64,000 nucleotides of DNA from Hahella sp. HNIBRBA332 (GTDB lineage Bacteria; Pseudomonadota; Gammaproteobacteria; Pseudomonadales; Oleiphilaceae), in assembly GCF_030719035.1 (NCBI RefSeq), contig NZ_CP132203.1:4234501-4298500 (forward strand). The letters run 5' to 3'. Below the pieces are notes generated by a model. The model did not search any database, was not told the origin of the DNA, and saw only the letters and a program-made list of their open reading frames with translations. A program made the position numbers and the translations under genes. This document shows positions 52,688-61,460 of the stretch, one piece after another (within the stretch, counting starts at the first letter, position 1; each line of letters starts with the position of its first letter).

Positions 52688-52714
52688 AATTCAGCTCGCG
52701 CCGCCGCCCCCTGA

Positions 52715-53569
52715 TTATTCTTCCTTACGCCGCACGAAGATCGACAACGCCGCCAGTCCGCCGGAACCCGCCATGAGCAGCAGAGACACTGCGTTGAGCG
52801 CCGGAGTTGAACCTTCCCGCAGGCGGTCGAACATGGCGATGGTCAAAGGCGCGTCCGATCCCACCAGCATCAGCGTGGTGTTGAAGTTTTCGAAAGACAT
52901 CAGAAAGCTGACAATGCCGGCGCCGACCAGCGCTGGTTTCAGGAACGGCAGCGTAATAGTGCGCAATACATCAAAGTGCGAGGCCCCCAGATTCAGCGCC
53001 GCCTCCTCCAGGCTGACGTCAAACTTACGCAGCCGCGCGGAAATCACCAGGGTGGCGATAGTGGTGATAAATGCAAACTGCCCAATCACTACCAGGACCA
53101 GTCCCGGCCGCAGTACTTCCAGATCATAGGAGAAAGTTTCCTCCACCCAGTTGGCGATGCTGCTGCTGAACACCAGCACTGACACCCCAAGAATCACTCC
53201 AGGAATCACCAGCGGCGTCAGCATCAACACATACAGCAGATTTTTACCGGGAAAGTCGTGCCGCTCGAACAGGAAGGCGTTACAGGTAGCCAACGCCAAG
53301 CTGGCTATGGTGGTGCACACCGCCACCTGCAAGCTCACCAGAATGCTTTCCAGCAATTCGGTGTCATGGAAGATGCCGAGCTGGGGCGACTTTTCCCCCA
53401 GAAACCAATCCAGAGTCGCGCCTTTCCACGGCATCGCCGGAAACAGGGAGTCATTGAACGCAAACACCGCCACCACCGTCAGCGGGGCAGCCAGATAAAC
53501 AAAGAACGCCACCACATAAGCGTGATAAGCGCCGCGAAAATAGCGGCTGGACGGAATTGAGGTCAGCAT
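52715..53569 (-). CDS. Polyamine-type ABC transporter permease, PotI/PotC-like
   Basis: 284 residues with six hydrophobic helices and the permease EAA loop EEAALNLGASHFDVLRTITLP (about 185-205) that contacts the ATPase. Second of two permeases of the operon and last gene, 11 bases after the first permease. The pair with the ATPase and PotD-like binding protein points to spermidine/putrescine uptake. Confidence 0.88.
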   Translation of the reverse strand: MLTSIPSSRYFRGAYHAYVVAFFVYLAAPLTVVAVFAFNDSLFPAMPWKGATLDWFLGEKSPQLGIFHDTELLESILVSLQVAVCTTIASLALATCNAFLFERHDFPGKNLLYVLMLTPLVIPGVILGVSVLVFSSSIANWVEETFSYDLEVLRPGLVLVVIGQFAFITTIATLVISARLRKFDVSLEEAALNLGASHFDVLRTITLPFLKPALVGAGIVSFLMSFENFNTTLMLVGSDAPLTIAMFDRLREGSTPALNAVSLLLMAGSGGLAALSIFVRRKEE

Positions 53570-53580
53570 AAAAAGACTCC

Positions 53581-54441
53581 TTAGCTCATCACTTTGGTGA
53601 AGGACTGCCGCGACAGACGCAACCCGATCCAGACAATCAACGAAGACAGGATCAGCAGCAATATTCCGAAAGCGGAACCCTGCTCCCAGTTAAAACGGGT
53701 AATGAACTGGGTGTAGATCTGTTCGGTGAACCAAAGGCTGTCTTTGCCGCCCAGTAAAGTCGGCGTCAGATAATTGCCCAGAGTGAGCATGAACACCACG
53801 ATGCAGCCACTGACAATGCCCGGCGCTGCATGGGGAATCACCACATCGCGCATAACTCGCCAGTGACCTGCGCCCAGATCATAAGCCGCTTCAATCAGGC
53901 TGTCGTCGAGGCTGTCCAGGGTGGACACCAGCGGCACCACCATAAACAGCATGGACGTATACACCAGTCCCACCATTATGGTGGCGTCCTGATACAGCAT
54001 CTCCACCGGGCCGTCCACCCAGCCCAGCCATTGCAGCAAAGAGCTGAGCACACCGGTTTCCCGCAACAGGATCATCCAACCGTAAGTCCGCACCAGTTCG
54101 CTGACCCAGAACGGCACCAGACACAACAGAAATAACAATGGCCGCAGTCTTCCACGCGCCACCTTGGCGATGTAAAAGGAAATCGGGAATGCAATCAGCA
54201 GCGTTAAAGCGGTCGCCATTATCGACATCACCGCCGTGCGCGTGAAAGTGCGCCAATACAGCGGCTCCGTGAAGAAGGCGGTGTAATTGCTCCAACTGAA
54301 CGCATAGGTTCCGGCGGAAACACGTTCACGCAGAGAAATCAGCGCCATATCCACATGAGGCAGCGCGATCAGCAGCGTCAGCCACAGCAGAATCGGCGTC
54401 AGCAGCAACGCCAGTCCGAATTTGAAGTGTTGGGGTTTCAT
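53581..54441 (-). CDS. Polyamine-type ABC transporter permease, PotH/PotB-like
   Basis: 286 residues, six predicted helices, EAA loop EAAYDLGAGHWRVMRDVVIP around 185-204. First permease of the operon. Starts 9 bases after the ATPase gene stop, so translation is likely linked. Confidence 0.88.
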   Translation of the reverse strand: MKPQHFKFGLALLLTPILLWLTLLIALPHVDMALISLRERVSAGTYAFSWSNYTAFFTEPLYWRTFTRTAVMSIMATALTLLIAFPISFYIAKVARGRLRPLLFLLCLVPFWVSELVRTYGWMILLRETGVLSSLLQWLGWVDGPVEMLYQDATIMVGLVYTSMLFMVVPLVSTLDSLDDSLIEAAYDLGAGHWRVMRDVVIPHAAPGIVSGCIVVFMLTLGNYLTPTLLGGKDSLWFTEQIYTQFITRFNWEQGSAFGILLLILSSLIVWIGLRLSRQSFTKVMS

Positions 54442-54450
54442 GGCGCCCCC

Positions 54451-55581
54451 TTACACTGGAAAACAGCTACATTGGCCAGCCGCCCACGACAACAGCACTC
54501 GCTGGCCTTTACCAATATTGTGGAACATTGGCGTTTGCGGCAGCGCCACGGAGATGGATTCGCTGCTATGCTCCAGGCTCACCTGCACCTGACTGCGCGC
54601 GCCATCGAACAATACCGCGTCCACCACGCCGTCGAAACGATTTTCCCCTCCGCGGCCGGCGCCCGCATCACTATGCGACGACGCAGACGTCAACTCGATT
54701 TTCACCGCCTCAGGCCGCAAGAATACCTGCGCTTCCTGTCCCTGCTGCAGATTCTCCAGTGCGCCCTCCACACGAAATTGCAACCCGCTCGCCGTACGAA
54801 TCGCCGCGCCTTCTGAGTCACGACTGACCAAGGTTCCGCGCCAGCAGTTGCTGTCGCCGACAAAGCTGGCGACAAATGCGGTATCAGGCTGGTAATACAG
54901 TTCTTGCGGCGTACCTACTTGCTCGAAACGCCCTTTGTTCATCACCGCAATATGGTCGGACATAACCAATGCTTCGGATTGGTCATGGGTGATATAAACA
55001 AACGTGGTTCCGAACTTTTCCTGCAGGTGCTTCAGCTCTACTTTCATCTGTTCGCGCAGCTTCAGGTCAAGCGCCCCCAGCGGCTCATCCAGCAGCAGGA
55101 CATCCGGTTTCAACACCAGACATCGAGCGATGGCGATACGCTGTTTTTGTCCGCCGGATAGCTGATCAATACGCTTGCCGCCTGAATCCGGCAATCCCAC
55201 TCGCGCCAACATATCCTTCACCAACGCCTCTATCTCATGGCGCGGCGCTTTTCTGCGGCGCAAACCATAAGCCACATTTTCCGCCACCGTCATGTTGGGG
55301 AACAGCGCCAGGTGCTGGAACACCATATTCACTGGACGCTTGTTTGGCGGCGTATCCAACACTGAGCGCCCCTTGATGAGGATATCCCCCATGTCAGGCT
55401 GCTGAAATCCCGCCAGCATGCGCAGCAAAGTGGTCTTGCCGCACCCGGAAGGGCCAAGGATGGAAAAAAAACTGCCTTGAGGTATTTGGAAGGAGACGTC
55501 GTTCACTGCTGTAAAGGCGGCGAAATTCTTGCTGACGTTACGACACTCAAGGTCGAAGGAGGTGGTGACTGGATCGGACAT
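54451..55581 (-). CDS. Polyamine-type ABC transporter ATP-binding protein, PotA/PotG-like
   Basis: 376 residues: Walker A GPSGCGKTTLLRML (about 43-56), signature LSGGQKQRIAIAR, Walker B LLLDEPLGALD, and a C-terminal TOBE-like regulatory domain (about 270-376). Drives uptake of polyamines through the two permeases. It lies after an intrinsic terminator that separates it from the binding-protein gene. Confidence 0.92.
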   Translation of the reverse strand: MSDPVTTSFDLECRNVSKNFAAFTAVNDVSFQIPQGSFFSILGPSGCGKTTLLRMLAGFQQPDMGDILIKGRSVLDTPPNKRPVNMVFQHLALFPNMTVAENVAYGLRRRKAPRHEIEALVKDMLARVGLPDSGGKRIDQLSGGQKQRIAIARCLVLKPDVLLLDEPLGALDLKLREQMKVELKHLQEKFGTTFVYITHDQSEALVMSDHIAVMNKGRFEQVGTPQELYYQPDTAFVASFVGDSNCWRGTLVSRDSEGAAIRTASGLQFRVEGALENLQQGQEAQVFLRPEAVKIELTSASSHSDAGAGRGGENRFDGVVDAVLFDGARSQVQVSLEHSSESISVALPQTPMFHNIGKGQRVLLSWAAGQCSCFPV

Positions 55582-55682
55582 AGGCGTACTTACACACTGA
55601 AGTTGGTCGGCGCATGACGACGGTGGGCGCGCCCAACGACAGTATCATAAACCGGGCTTGCCTTCGTCGATCTCGCCAGAAA

Positions 55683-55719
55683 AAAGCAGCCCGTCACGAT
55701 ACGAACGCATCGTGACGGG
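55683..55719 (-). terminator. Terminator between binding-protein and ATPase genes
   Basis: On the minus strand an 11-bp perfect stem (cccgtcacgat / atcgtgacggg, 8-base loop) is followed by ctgcttttttc. It should let most transcripts end after the binding-protein gene, giving more of that protein than of membrane parts. Confidence 0.8.
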
Positions 55720-55749
55720 AGTTTCGTTATGACAACAGAGTACCGGGAG

Positions 55750-56820
55750 TTACAGTCTGGCGGCTTTCACCCGATCCAGAACCTTGCCTTCCATCTCTTC
55801 CAGGCCGGGAGGCACCGGCGGATACCATTTGATGTTATCCACGGCTTGCGTGGAAAAGCTTTCCTGAAACTGCTTCTTGAGCGTGGCGTTGACGTACTCG
55901 TCGCTGCCTTTGGAGGCAGTGAAGTTACCGGCGGATTCGGTGATTTTCGCCGCGATGTCTGGACGCATCACGAAATTGATCCACTTATAGGCGGCGTCTT
56001 CCGCTTTGGTTTTACGCGGCAGCGCAAAGGTGTCGATCCAACCCAGCGCGCCGGACTTCGGCGCTACAAAAGTGACGTCCGGCATTTCGCTGTTCAGCTT
56101 CCAGCCGCCGGAGTCCCAGGCCATAGCGGCTTTGACTTCACCGGAGCGAATCAGGTTGAGCAGGTCGTCGCCGCCGCTCCAATAAGTTTTCACCGCGCCT
56201 TTGCAGGAAATAAGTTTTTCTTCGACTTTATTCAGAATGGCCTGGTATTTGTTTTTGTCGCTGTAAGCGGAGAACGGGTCCTCGCCCATGGCGAAAGCAA
56301 AGCCAATCAGCGTTGGACGCTTCAAGCGGTAGGACACGTCGCCGTTCAGGCCGGCCGCGCACAGATCGGTGTAGTCCGCCACCGCAGGCGCGCTTTTGCG
56401 GTTGACGATCAGGCCACTGGTGCCCCAAACGTGAGGAACGCCGTACACTTTGCCGTCCAGTAAGGTGTTCTTGCGGGTCGCCTCCAGCATGGAGGGAATG
56501 AATTTGTCGGCGTCGATTTTAGACAGGTCGATGGGTTTGTAGATGTTGAAGTCCGCCTGGGCGCTGGTGACGCGATCCTGGCTCGGCTGCGCCAGATCGA
56601 ATCCGGAGCCGCCGGTGGCGCGCAGTTTGGAGATCATATCTTCATTGTTGGATTTGGTGACTTCCACGTCGATGCCGGTTTCCTTCTCGAACTGCGCCAC
56701 CACTTCGTCCGGAGCATAACCGCCCCAGGTCAGCAATCGTAAAGTTTCAGCATTGGCGACACTACTTGCCAAAGCGCCGATTAATAACGTCAGGGATGCT
56801 CTCTTAAATACTTTCTTCAT
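55750..56820 (-). CDS. Spermidine/putrescine-type periplasmic binding protein (PotD/PotF family)
   Basis: 356 residues with a signal peptide ending SSVANAE (about 24). Starts as PotD-like proteins do: LRLLTWGGYAPDEVVAQFEK, followed by TKSNNEDMISKLRATGGSGFDLAQPS and PHVWGTSGLIVNR. Binds polyamines in the periplasm. First gene of the minus-strand operon, followed by a terminator before the ATPase gene; the promoter should lie in 56821-57004. Confidence 0.9.
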   Translation of the reverse strand: MKKVFKRASLTLLIGALASSVANAETLRLLTWGGYAPDEVVAQFEKETGIDVEVTKSNNEDMISKLRATGGSGFDLAQPSQDRVTSAQADFNIYKPIDLSKIDADKFIPSMLEATRKNTLLDGKVYGVPHVWGTSGLIVNRKSAPAVADYTDLCAAGLNGDVSYRLKRPTLIGFAFAMGEDPFSAYSDKNKYQAILNKVEEKLISCKGAVKTYWSGGDDLLNLIRSGEVKAAMAWDSGGWKLNSEMPDVTFVAPKSGALGWIDTFALPRKTKAEDAAYKWINFVMRPDIAAKITESAGNFTASKGSDEYVNATLKKQFQESFSTQAVDNIKWYPPVPPGLEEMEGKVLDRVKAARL

Positions 56821-57004
56821 GATCTTTCCTTATTTCCCAGTAAAGCGCGGGACAAAAGACCCCGTCGCCGATTCAGGTCAGCAAACCACGTCAACCTAAC
56901 AGTGTCATATGACTGAAATATGACAATTTATAGATGCTCACCCACTGACGCAATCCCTGAGGAAGCGTGCTAAAATTATACGTTTTGCGATACTGCGATC
57001 TTTT

Positions 57005-57394
57005 ATGATCGCCAACATGATTGTTATGCTCAGCGAAGATTTCGATATCATCACCGCCCGCCTCGCCGCCGACGCACTGAAACAGGTGCTGGCCGCGCGC
57101 ACTCACAAGAAAAAAGTGTGGGGGCAGGTAATCGTCAGACCCGGGCAGTTGGGCGACGCCTTGCGTCTTCCCACCATTACATCCGAGCTCAACAGTAAAG
57201 TCGCCGTCCGCCGCGAGCGCGGCCTGGAAAACTTCCAGGCGCTTTGGGACACCCTCTCCGAGCATACCCGTCAGGCAGTATTGCACAGTATCGGCTGGTA
57301 CGATCCGAAAAACCTTAGCTGGGACGATAAACGCTCCAACCGACGCCCCTCCACGAGCGAGACGCCGGAAGGCGCCGGCAACAACGACGCCTGA
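57005..57394 (+). CDS. Hypothetical protein
   Basis: 129 residues, no signal peptide despite hydrophobic M-I-V residues at the start (several ATGs within eight codons; true start uncertain). Contains a helical N-terminal segment and a basic C-terminal tail with PSTSETPEGAG. Family not recognised. Divergent from the polyamine operon. Confidence 0.5.
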   Translation: MIANMIVMLSEDFDIITARLAADALKQVLAARTHKKKVWGQVIVRPGQLGDALRLPTITSELNSKVAVRRERGLENFQALWDTLSEHTRQAVLHSIGWYDPKNLSWDDKRSNRRPSTSETPEGAGNNDA

Positions 57395-57522
57395 TACCCC
57401 CCGCCACACCTCCAGATACTGGCGCCTGAACGCATTTGCGGTTATAAACTCCATGCCGCCAACACATCACTGCATAGCCAGAGCGGCATCTCGATTTCAG
57501 ATCAGGTTGTCAGGAGCCATCC

Positions 57523-58818
57523 ATGTCCCTCGCCATCGCTTCAACGCCCACGCCCGCCGTCGCTGCGAATATCGCTTCGCCGCTGACATTGCCCTGCGGC
57601 GCCGTGATTCCCAACCGTATCGCCAAATCAGCGATGACCGAGGGACTGGCGGACGGCGATGATCTCCCGACGCCGCAGCTCAACCAACTGTACCAACGCT
57701 GGGCGGAAGGCGGCGCCGGGCTCCTGATCACCGGCAATGTCATGGTGGATCGTCGCTATCTGGAACGCAGCGGCAACGTGGTGCTGGAAAATGCCGACGG
57801 CCTCTCCCGTTTTCGCCTGTGGGCGGAGGTGGTTACCGAATGCGACGTTCATCTGTGGATGCAGCTCAATCATCCGGGGCGACAATGCTCCCGGTTCAGC
57901 AATAGCAAACCCGTCGCGCCTTCAGCCGTGCAATTACGCATGGCGGGTAATTTCGCCATGCCCCGCGTTCTGCCGGACAGCGAGATCAAAGCCATTATCC
58001 GCCGCTTTGGCGTCAGCGCCGCACTGGCGCGAGAAGCCGGCTTCACCGGGGTGCAGATACACAGCGCCCATGGCTACCTGGGCAGCCAGTTCTTATCGCC
58101 CCTGACCAACCAACGCAAAGATGACTGGGGGGGATCGCTGGAGAATCGCGCCCGTTTTCTGCTGGCGACCGTAGCGGAAGTCAGGGCGCAGGTCGGCGCC
58201 GACTTTCCCGTCGCGGTGAAACTGAACTCCGCCGATTTCCAGCAGGGCGGGTTCGCTATTGAGGAGTGCGTAGAAGTTGCGCGCTGGCTGCAACAGGCTG
58301 GCGTGGATTTACTGGAGCTGTCGGGCGGAGCCTATGAAAACCCCGCATTTCTGGCCACAGAGAGCGATAAGCGCCCCGCCGGAGCCTGGCGTCGGGAGGC
58401 GTTTTTCCTGGAATATGCGGAAGCGGTCGCCAAAGCGGTGACGACGACGCTGATGGTCACAGGCGGTTTCCGCAGTCGTCCCGGCATGAATGACGCCATC
58501 GCCGCCGGCGCGACACAGATGATCGGCGTCGCCCGCCCCTTCTGCACAGATCCGGATTTCCCCCGCAAGCTGTTCGCCGGCGCTATCGCCCGGACGCACC
58601 CGACAGAGAAAGAACTGGCGCTGGCCGGCTACTGGGGGCCTCAAAGCCCTTCTAAACTGATACGGGCGCTCAACAATCAGGCTCAGGCGGCCTGGTATTA
58701 TCAGCAGATTCTGCATCTGGCCAATCACCGTCAACCGGATCTCAACCTGGGACTTGGCGGCGCGTTACGCAGGCACTTGTTGAACGAAATGCGCCTCTCT
58801 CTGCACCGCTCAAGGTAA
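57523..58818 (+). CDS. NADH:flavin oxidoreductase, Old Yellow Enzyme family
   Basis: 431 residues forming an FMN-binding TIM barrel with the family signature HSAHGYLGSQFLSPLTNQ (about 179-196), then RKDDWGGSLENRARF. Also MQLNHPGRQ and VTGGFRSRPGMNDAIAAGA. No C-terminal Fe-S or NADH domain, so a single-domain reductase. Reduces alkenes or related electron-poor compounds using NAD(P)H; substrate unknown. Ribosome site aggagcc. Confidence 0.9.
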   Translation: MSLAIASTPTPAVAANIASPLTLPCGAVIPNRIAKSAMTEGLADGDDLPTPQLNQLYQRWAEGGAGLLITGNVMVDRRYLERSGNVVLENADGLSRFRLWAEVVTECDVHLWMQLNHPGRQCSRFSNSKPVAPSAVQLRMAGNFAMPRVLPDSEIKAIIRRFGVSAALAREAGFTGVQIHSAHGYLGSQFLSPLTNQRKDDWGGSLENRARFLLATVAEVRAQVGADFPVAVKLNSADFQQGGFAIEECVEVARWLQQAGVDLLELSGGAYENPAFLATESDKRPAGAWRREAFFLEYAEAVAKAVTTTLMVTGGFRSRPGMNDAIAAGATQMIGVARPFCTDPDFPRKLFAGAIARTHPTEKELALAGYWGPQSPSKLIRALNNQAQAAWYYQQILHLANHRQPDLNLGLGGALRRHLLNEMRLSLHRSR

Positions 58819-58955
58819 CCTGCTTAACTACTGTAATTTAACAACTTTCAACCGCTTTTCGGATGCAGATCATGGATGGAAGCCGCATATTGGGCTAGAT
58901 TGTTGTATTAGATCGACAATAATAACCCCCAAAGACAAGCGAGCGTTCAATCCCG

Positions 58956-60692
58956 GTGCTTTCCAACATACGGTGTCGCAGCGCATCCGCGGCGCCCAAA
59001 ATCCTCGCCTCCGGAGTGCTCTGCCTCGCGTTGTGCGGCGATGTCCTCGCAGCGCCCAAGCTCTCGGAGGAAACCGTCTCCTATTGGCTGGACGGGGAAT
59101 TTTCCGTTTCCACTCTCAGCAGGAAAGAGCAGGCCGCTGAGCTGGCGTGGTTTCATCAGGCCGCATCGCCTTTTCGCGGCATGACCATTTATGTGGTGTC
59201 AGAGACGATCGACACGCACTGGTATGAAGCCAACATTCTCTCCAAAGCCTTCGAAGACATTACCGGCATCCGCGTCGTACATGAAATCACGGGGGAAGAC
59301 GATCTCGTCCGCAAACTGCTTTCTCAAATCGAAACCAGGATCAATATTTACGACGCCTTTATCAGCGATTCCGACCTGATCGGCGCTCACTATCGCAGCG
59401 GCGCGGTAGTCGCTCTGTCCGACTATATCAAGCAGGACGGGGCCTCTGTCACATTGCCGACGCTGGATCTACAGGATTTTATCGGTCTCAATTTCACGAC
59501 TGCGCCCGACGGCAAGATCTATCAACTTCCCGACCAGCAATTCGCCAACCTGTATTGGTATCGTTATGACTGGTTCAACCGCAAGGACCTGCGCGAGCGC
59601 TTTCGCAGCCTGTACGGCTATGAATTAGGTGTGCCGGTCAACTGGACCGCCTACGAGGACATTGCGGAGTTTTTCACCGTTCACGTTAAGGAGTTGGATG
59701 GCCACCCGGTCTGGGGACACATGGATTATGGCAAAACCGATCCGTCTCTGGGCTGGCGCATCTCCGACGCCTGGCTGTCCATGGCGGGCATGGGAGATCG
59801 GGGCATTCCCAATGGCGCTCCCGTGGACGACTGGGGCATCCGGGTGGAGGGCTGCCGCCCGGTGGGCGCCAGCGTGCAACGCGGCGGCGCGCTGGACAGC
59901 CCGGCGGCGAATTACGCTATCCGCAAATTCGTCGACTGGTTTAAATACGCGCCGCCTCAGGCGGCGAACCTGACATTCACTGAGGCTGGCGGCTGGGTCG
60001 GCACGGGGCAGATCGCGCAGCAGATATTCTGGTACACCGCCTTCGTCGCCCAGGCCACGCAACCCGGCCTGCCCATCGTCAACGCAGACGGTACGCCTAA
60101 ATGGCGCATCGCCCCCTCCCCTGTAGGCGCTTACTGGGAGGAAGGCATGAAGTCCGGCTATCAGGACGCTGGTTCCTGGACGCTGCTGAAAAATACTCCC
60201 GCAGACCGTCGCCGGGCAGCTTGGCTTTACGCTCAATTCACCGTATCCAAAACAGTCTCTCTCAAGAAAACCCTGATGGGGCTCACGCCCATCCGCCTGT
60301 CTGACATCAACTCGTCGGTCATGACGCAGAAAGCCCCCATGCTAGGCGGTCTGGTGGAGTTTTATCGCTCCAACGCCCGCAACTACTGGACGCCGACCGG
60401 CTCCAACGTGCCCAATTACGCCAAGCTGTCGCCTTTGTGGTGGAAATATATTTCTCTGGCGCTGGAGGGCAACCGCCCGGTGAACGAGGTCATGCAGGAT
60501 CTCGCCCGAGCGATGGACCGAGGCCTGGACACAGTGGGACGGGAAGAACCCGGCGTCTGTTCGCCCCGCCTGAATCCGGAATCCTCCCGCGAGTTCTGGC
60601 TGAAGGCCCCGGGAGCTCCCAAACCGGAACGCAACGAACATCCTCCTGGAAAGACGTTAAGCTATGAAGAGTCAATCAAAGTCTGGAATTAG
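58956..60692 (+). CDS. Family-1-type extracellular solute-binding protein (orphan)
   Basis: 578 residues from a GTG with a signal peptide (about 17-33, ILASGVLCLALCGDVLA), larger than common sugar-binding proteins. Body has FRGMTIYVVSETIDTHWYEANILSKAFE and an aromatic-rich ligand side (FANLYWYRYDWF), as in large carbohydrate-type binding proteins. No transporter genes adjoin. The ribosome site is weak, so the start is tentative. The next gene overlaps its end by 29 bases and also encodes a binding protein. Confidence 0.82.
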   Translation: MLSNIRCRSASAAPKILASGVLCLALCGDVLAAPKLSEETVSYWLDGEFSVSTLSRKEQAAELAWFHQAASPFRGMTIYVVSETIDTHWYEANILSKAFEDITGIRVVHEITGEDDLVRKLLSQIETRINIYDAFISDSDLIGAHYRSGAVVALSDYIKQDGASVTLPTLDLQDFIGLNFTTAPDGKIYQLPDQQFANLYWYRYDWFNRKDLRERFRSLYGYELGVPVNWTAYEDIAEFFTVHVKELDGHPVWGHMDYGKTDPSLGWRISDAWLSMAGMGDRGIPNGAPVDDWGIRVEGCRPVGASVQRGGALDSPAANYAIRKFVDWFKYAPPQAANLTFTEAGGWVGTGQIAQQIFWYTAFVAQATQPGLPIVNADGTPKWRIAPSPVGAYWEEGMKSGYQDAGSWTLLKNTPADRRRAAWLYAQFTVSKTVSLKKTLMGLTPIRLSDINSSVMTQKAPMLGGLVEFYRSNARNYWTPTGSNVPNYAKLSPLWWKYISLALEGNRPVNEVMQDLARAMDRGLDTVGREEPGVCSPRLNPESSREFWLKAPGAPKPERNEHPPGKTLSYEESIKVWN

Positions 60693-61440
60693 TCCCATGA
60701 CGCGACTGCTGGCCGCTTGCGTAACCTGGGTCCTGCTTCACTCCGTTCCCGCTCTCGCGGAAGGAGAGAAAATTCAAGTGCTGGCGTATGCGCAGCCACC
60801 TTTTATGGAGCTGCGTAATGACCGGCCGGCGGGCCTGGCCATCGACATCCTTAACATGCTGTTCCAACGCGTGGAAGTGGACTACAGCATTCTGTTTCTG
60901 CCCCCCAAACGCGCTTATGTCACCGCTTTGTCTGAGGCTAATAACTGTGTGCTGGCGATTGAGCGCAGTCAGGCGCGAGAAGCCTTGTTTCAATGGGTCA
61001 GCCCGATTCTCATCACCCGGCACGGTTTCTATTCCAACCTGACGGATAATTACAATATCCGCACGCTCAACGACGCCAAACCCCTGGTGATAGGCAGTTA
61101 TCTGGGTAGCGGGGTCGGCGAGTATCTGGAGAAGCTGGGTTTCAACGTGGATCTCACTTCCAGCAACGACCTGAACATCCGCAAGTTGCAGCTCAAACGG
61201 GTAAACCTGTGGGCCAGCGACACCATTTCAGCAGCGGTGATCATCAATCAGAGCAGCCTTCCTATCAAGCTGGAGCATGTCTTTCTCACCACGTTAAGCG
61301 CGATGGGCTGTAACCTGAATACGTCGTCCGCCTTGGTGGAGCGGCTGCAAAACGAGCTAAAGAGCATGTATCAGGACCAGTCCATTCGGCAGCTATATCG
61401 CAACTACCTTGGCCAGGATGCGGATTGGCTGAGCAATTGA
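60664..61440 (+). CDS. Family-3 extracellular solute-binding protein (orphan)
   Basis: 258 residues with a signal peptide (TRLLAACVTWVLL, cleavage near ALAE, about residue 33). A second ATG at 60697, just after the upstream stop, would also give a full signal peptide. The body shows the polar-amino-acid-binding pattern (LAYAQPPFMELRNDRPAGLAIDILNMLF). Overlaps the preceding binding-protein gene, implying an operon of two receptors without permeases. May have signalling or two-component sensor input. Confidence 0.82.
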   Translation: MKSQSKSGISPMTRLLAACVTWVLLHSVPALAEGEKIQVLAYAQPPFMELRNDRPAGLAIDILNMLFQRVEVDYSILFLPPKRAYVTALSEANNCVLAIERSQAREALFQWVSPILITRHGFYSNLTDNYNIRTLNDAKPLVIGSYLGSGVGEYLEKLGFNVDLTSSNDLNIRKLQLKRVNLWASDTISAAVIINQSSLPIKLEHVFLTTLSAMGCNLNTSSALVERLQNELKSMYQDQSIRQLYRNYLGQDADWLSN

Positions 61441-61460
61441 CGCCGCTTTCAGGCGGCGTC
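61439..61460. terminator. Shared hairpin between convergent genes
   Basis: gacgccgc / gcggcgtc with a 6-base loop spans the stop of the binding-protein gene and the stop of the RND pump gene. Confidence 0.6.
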
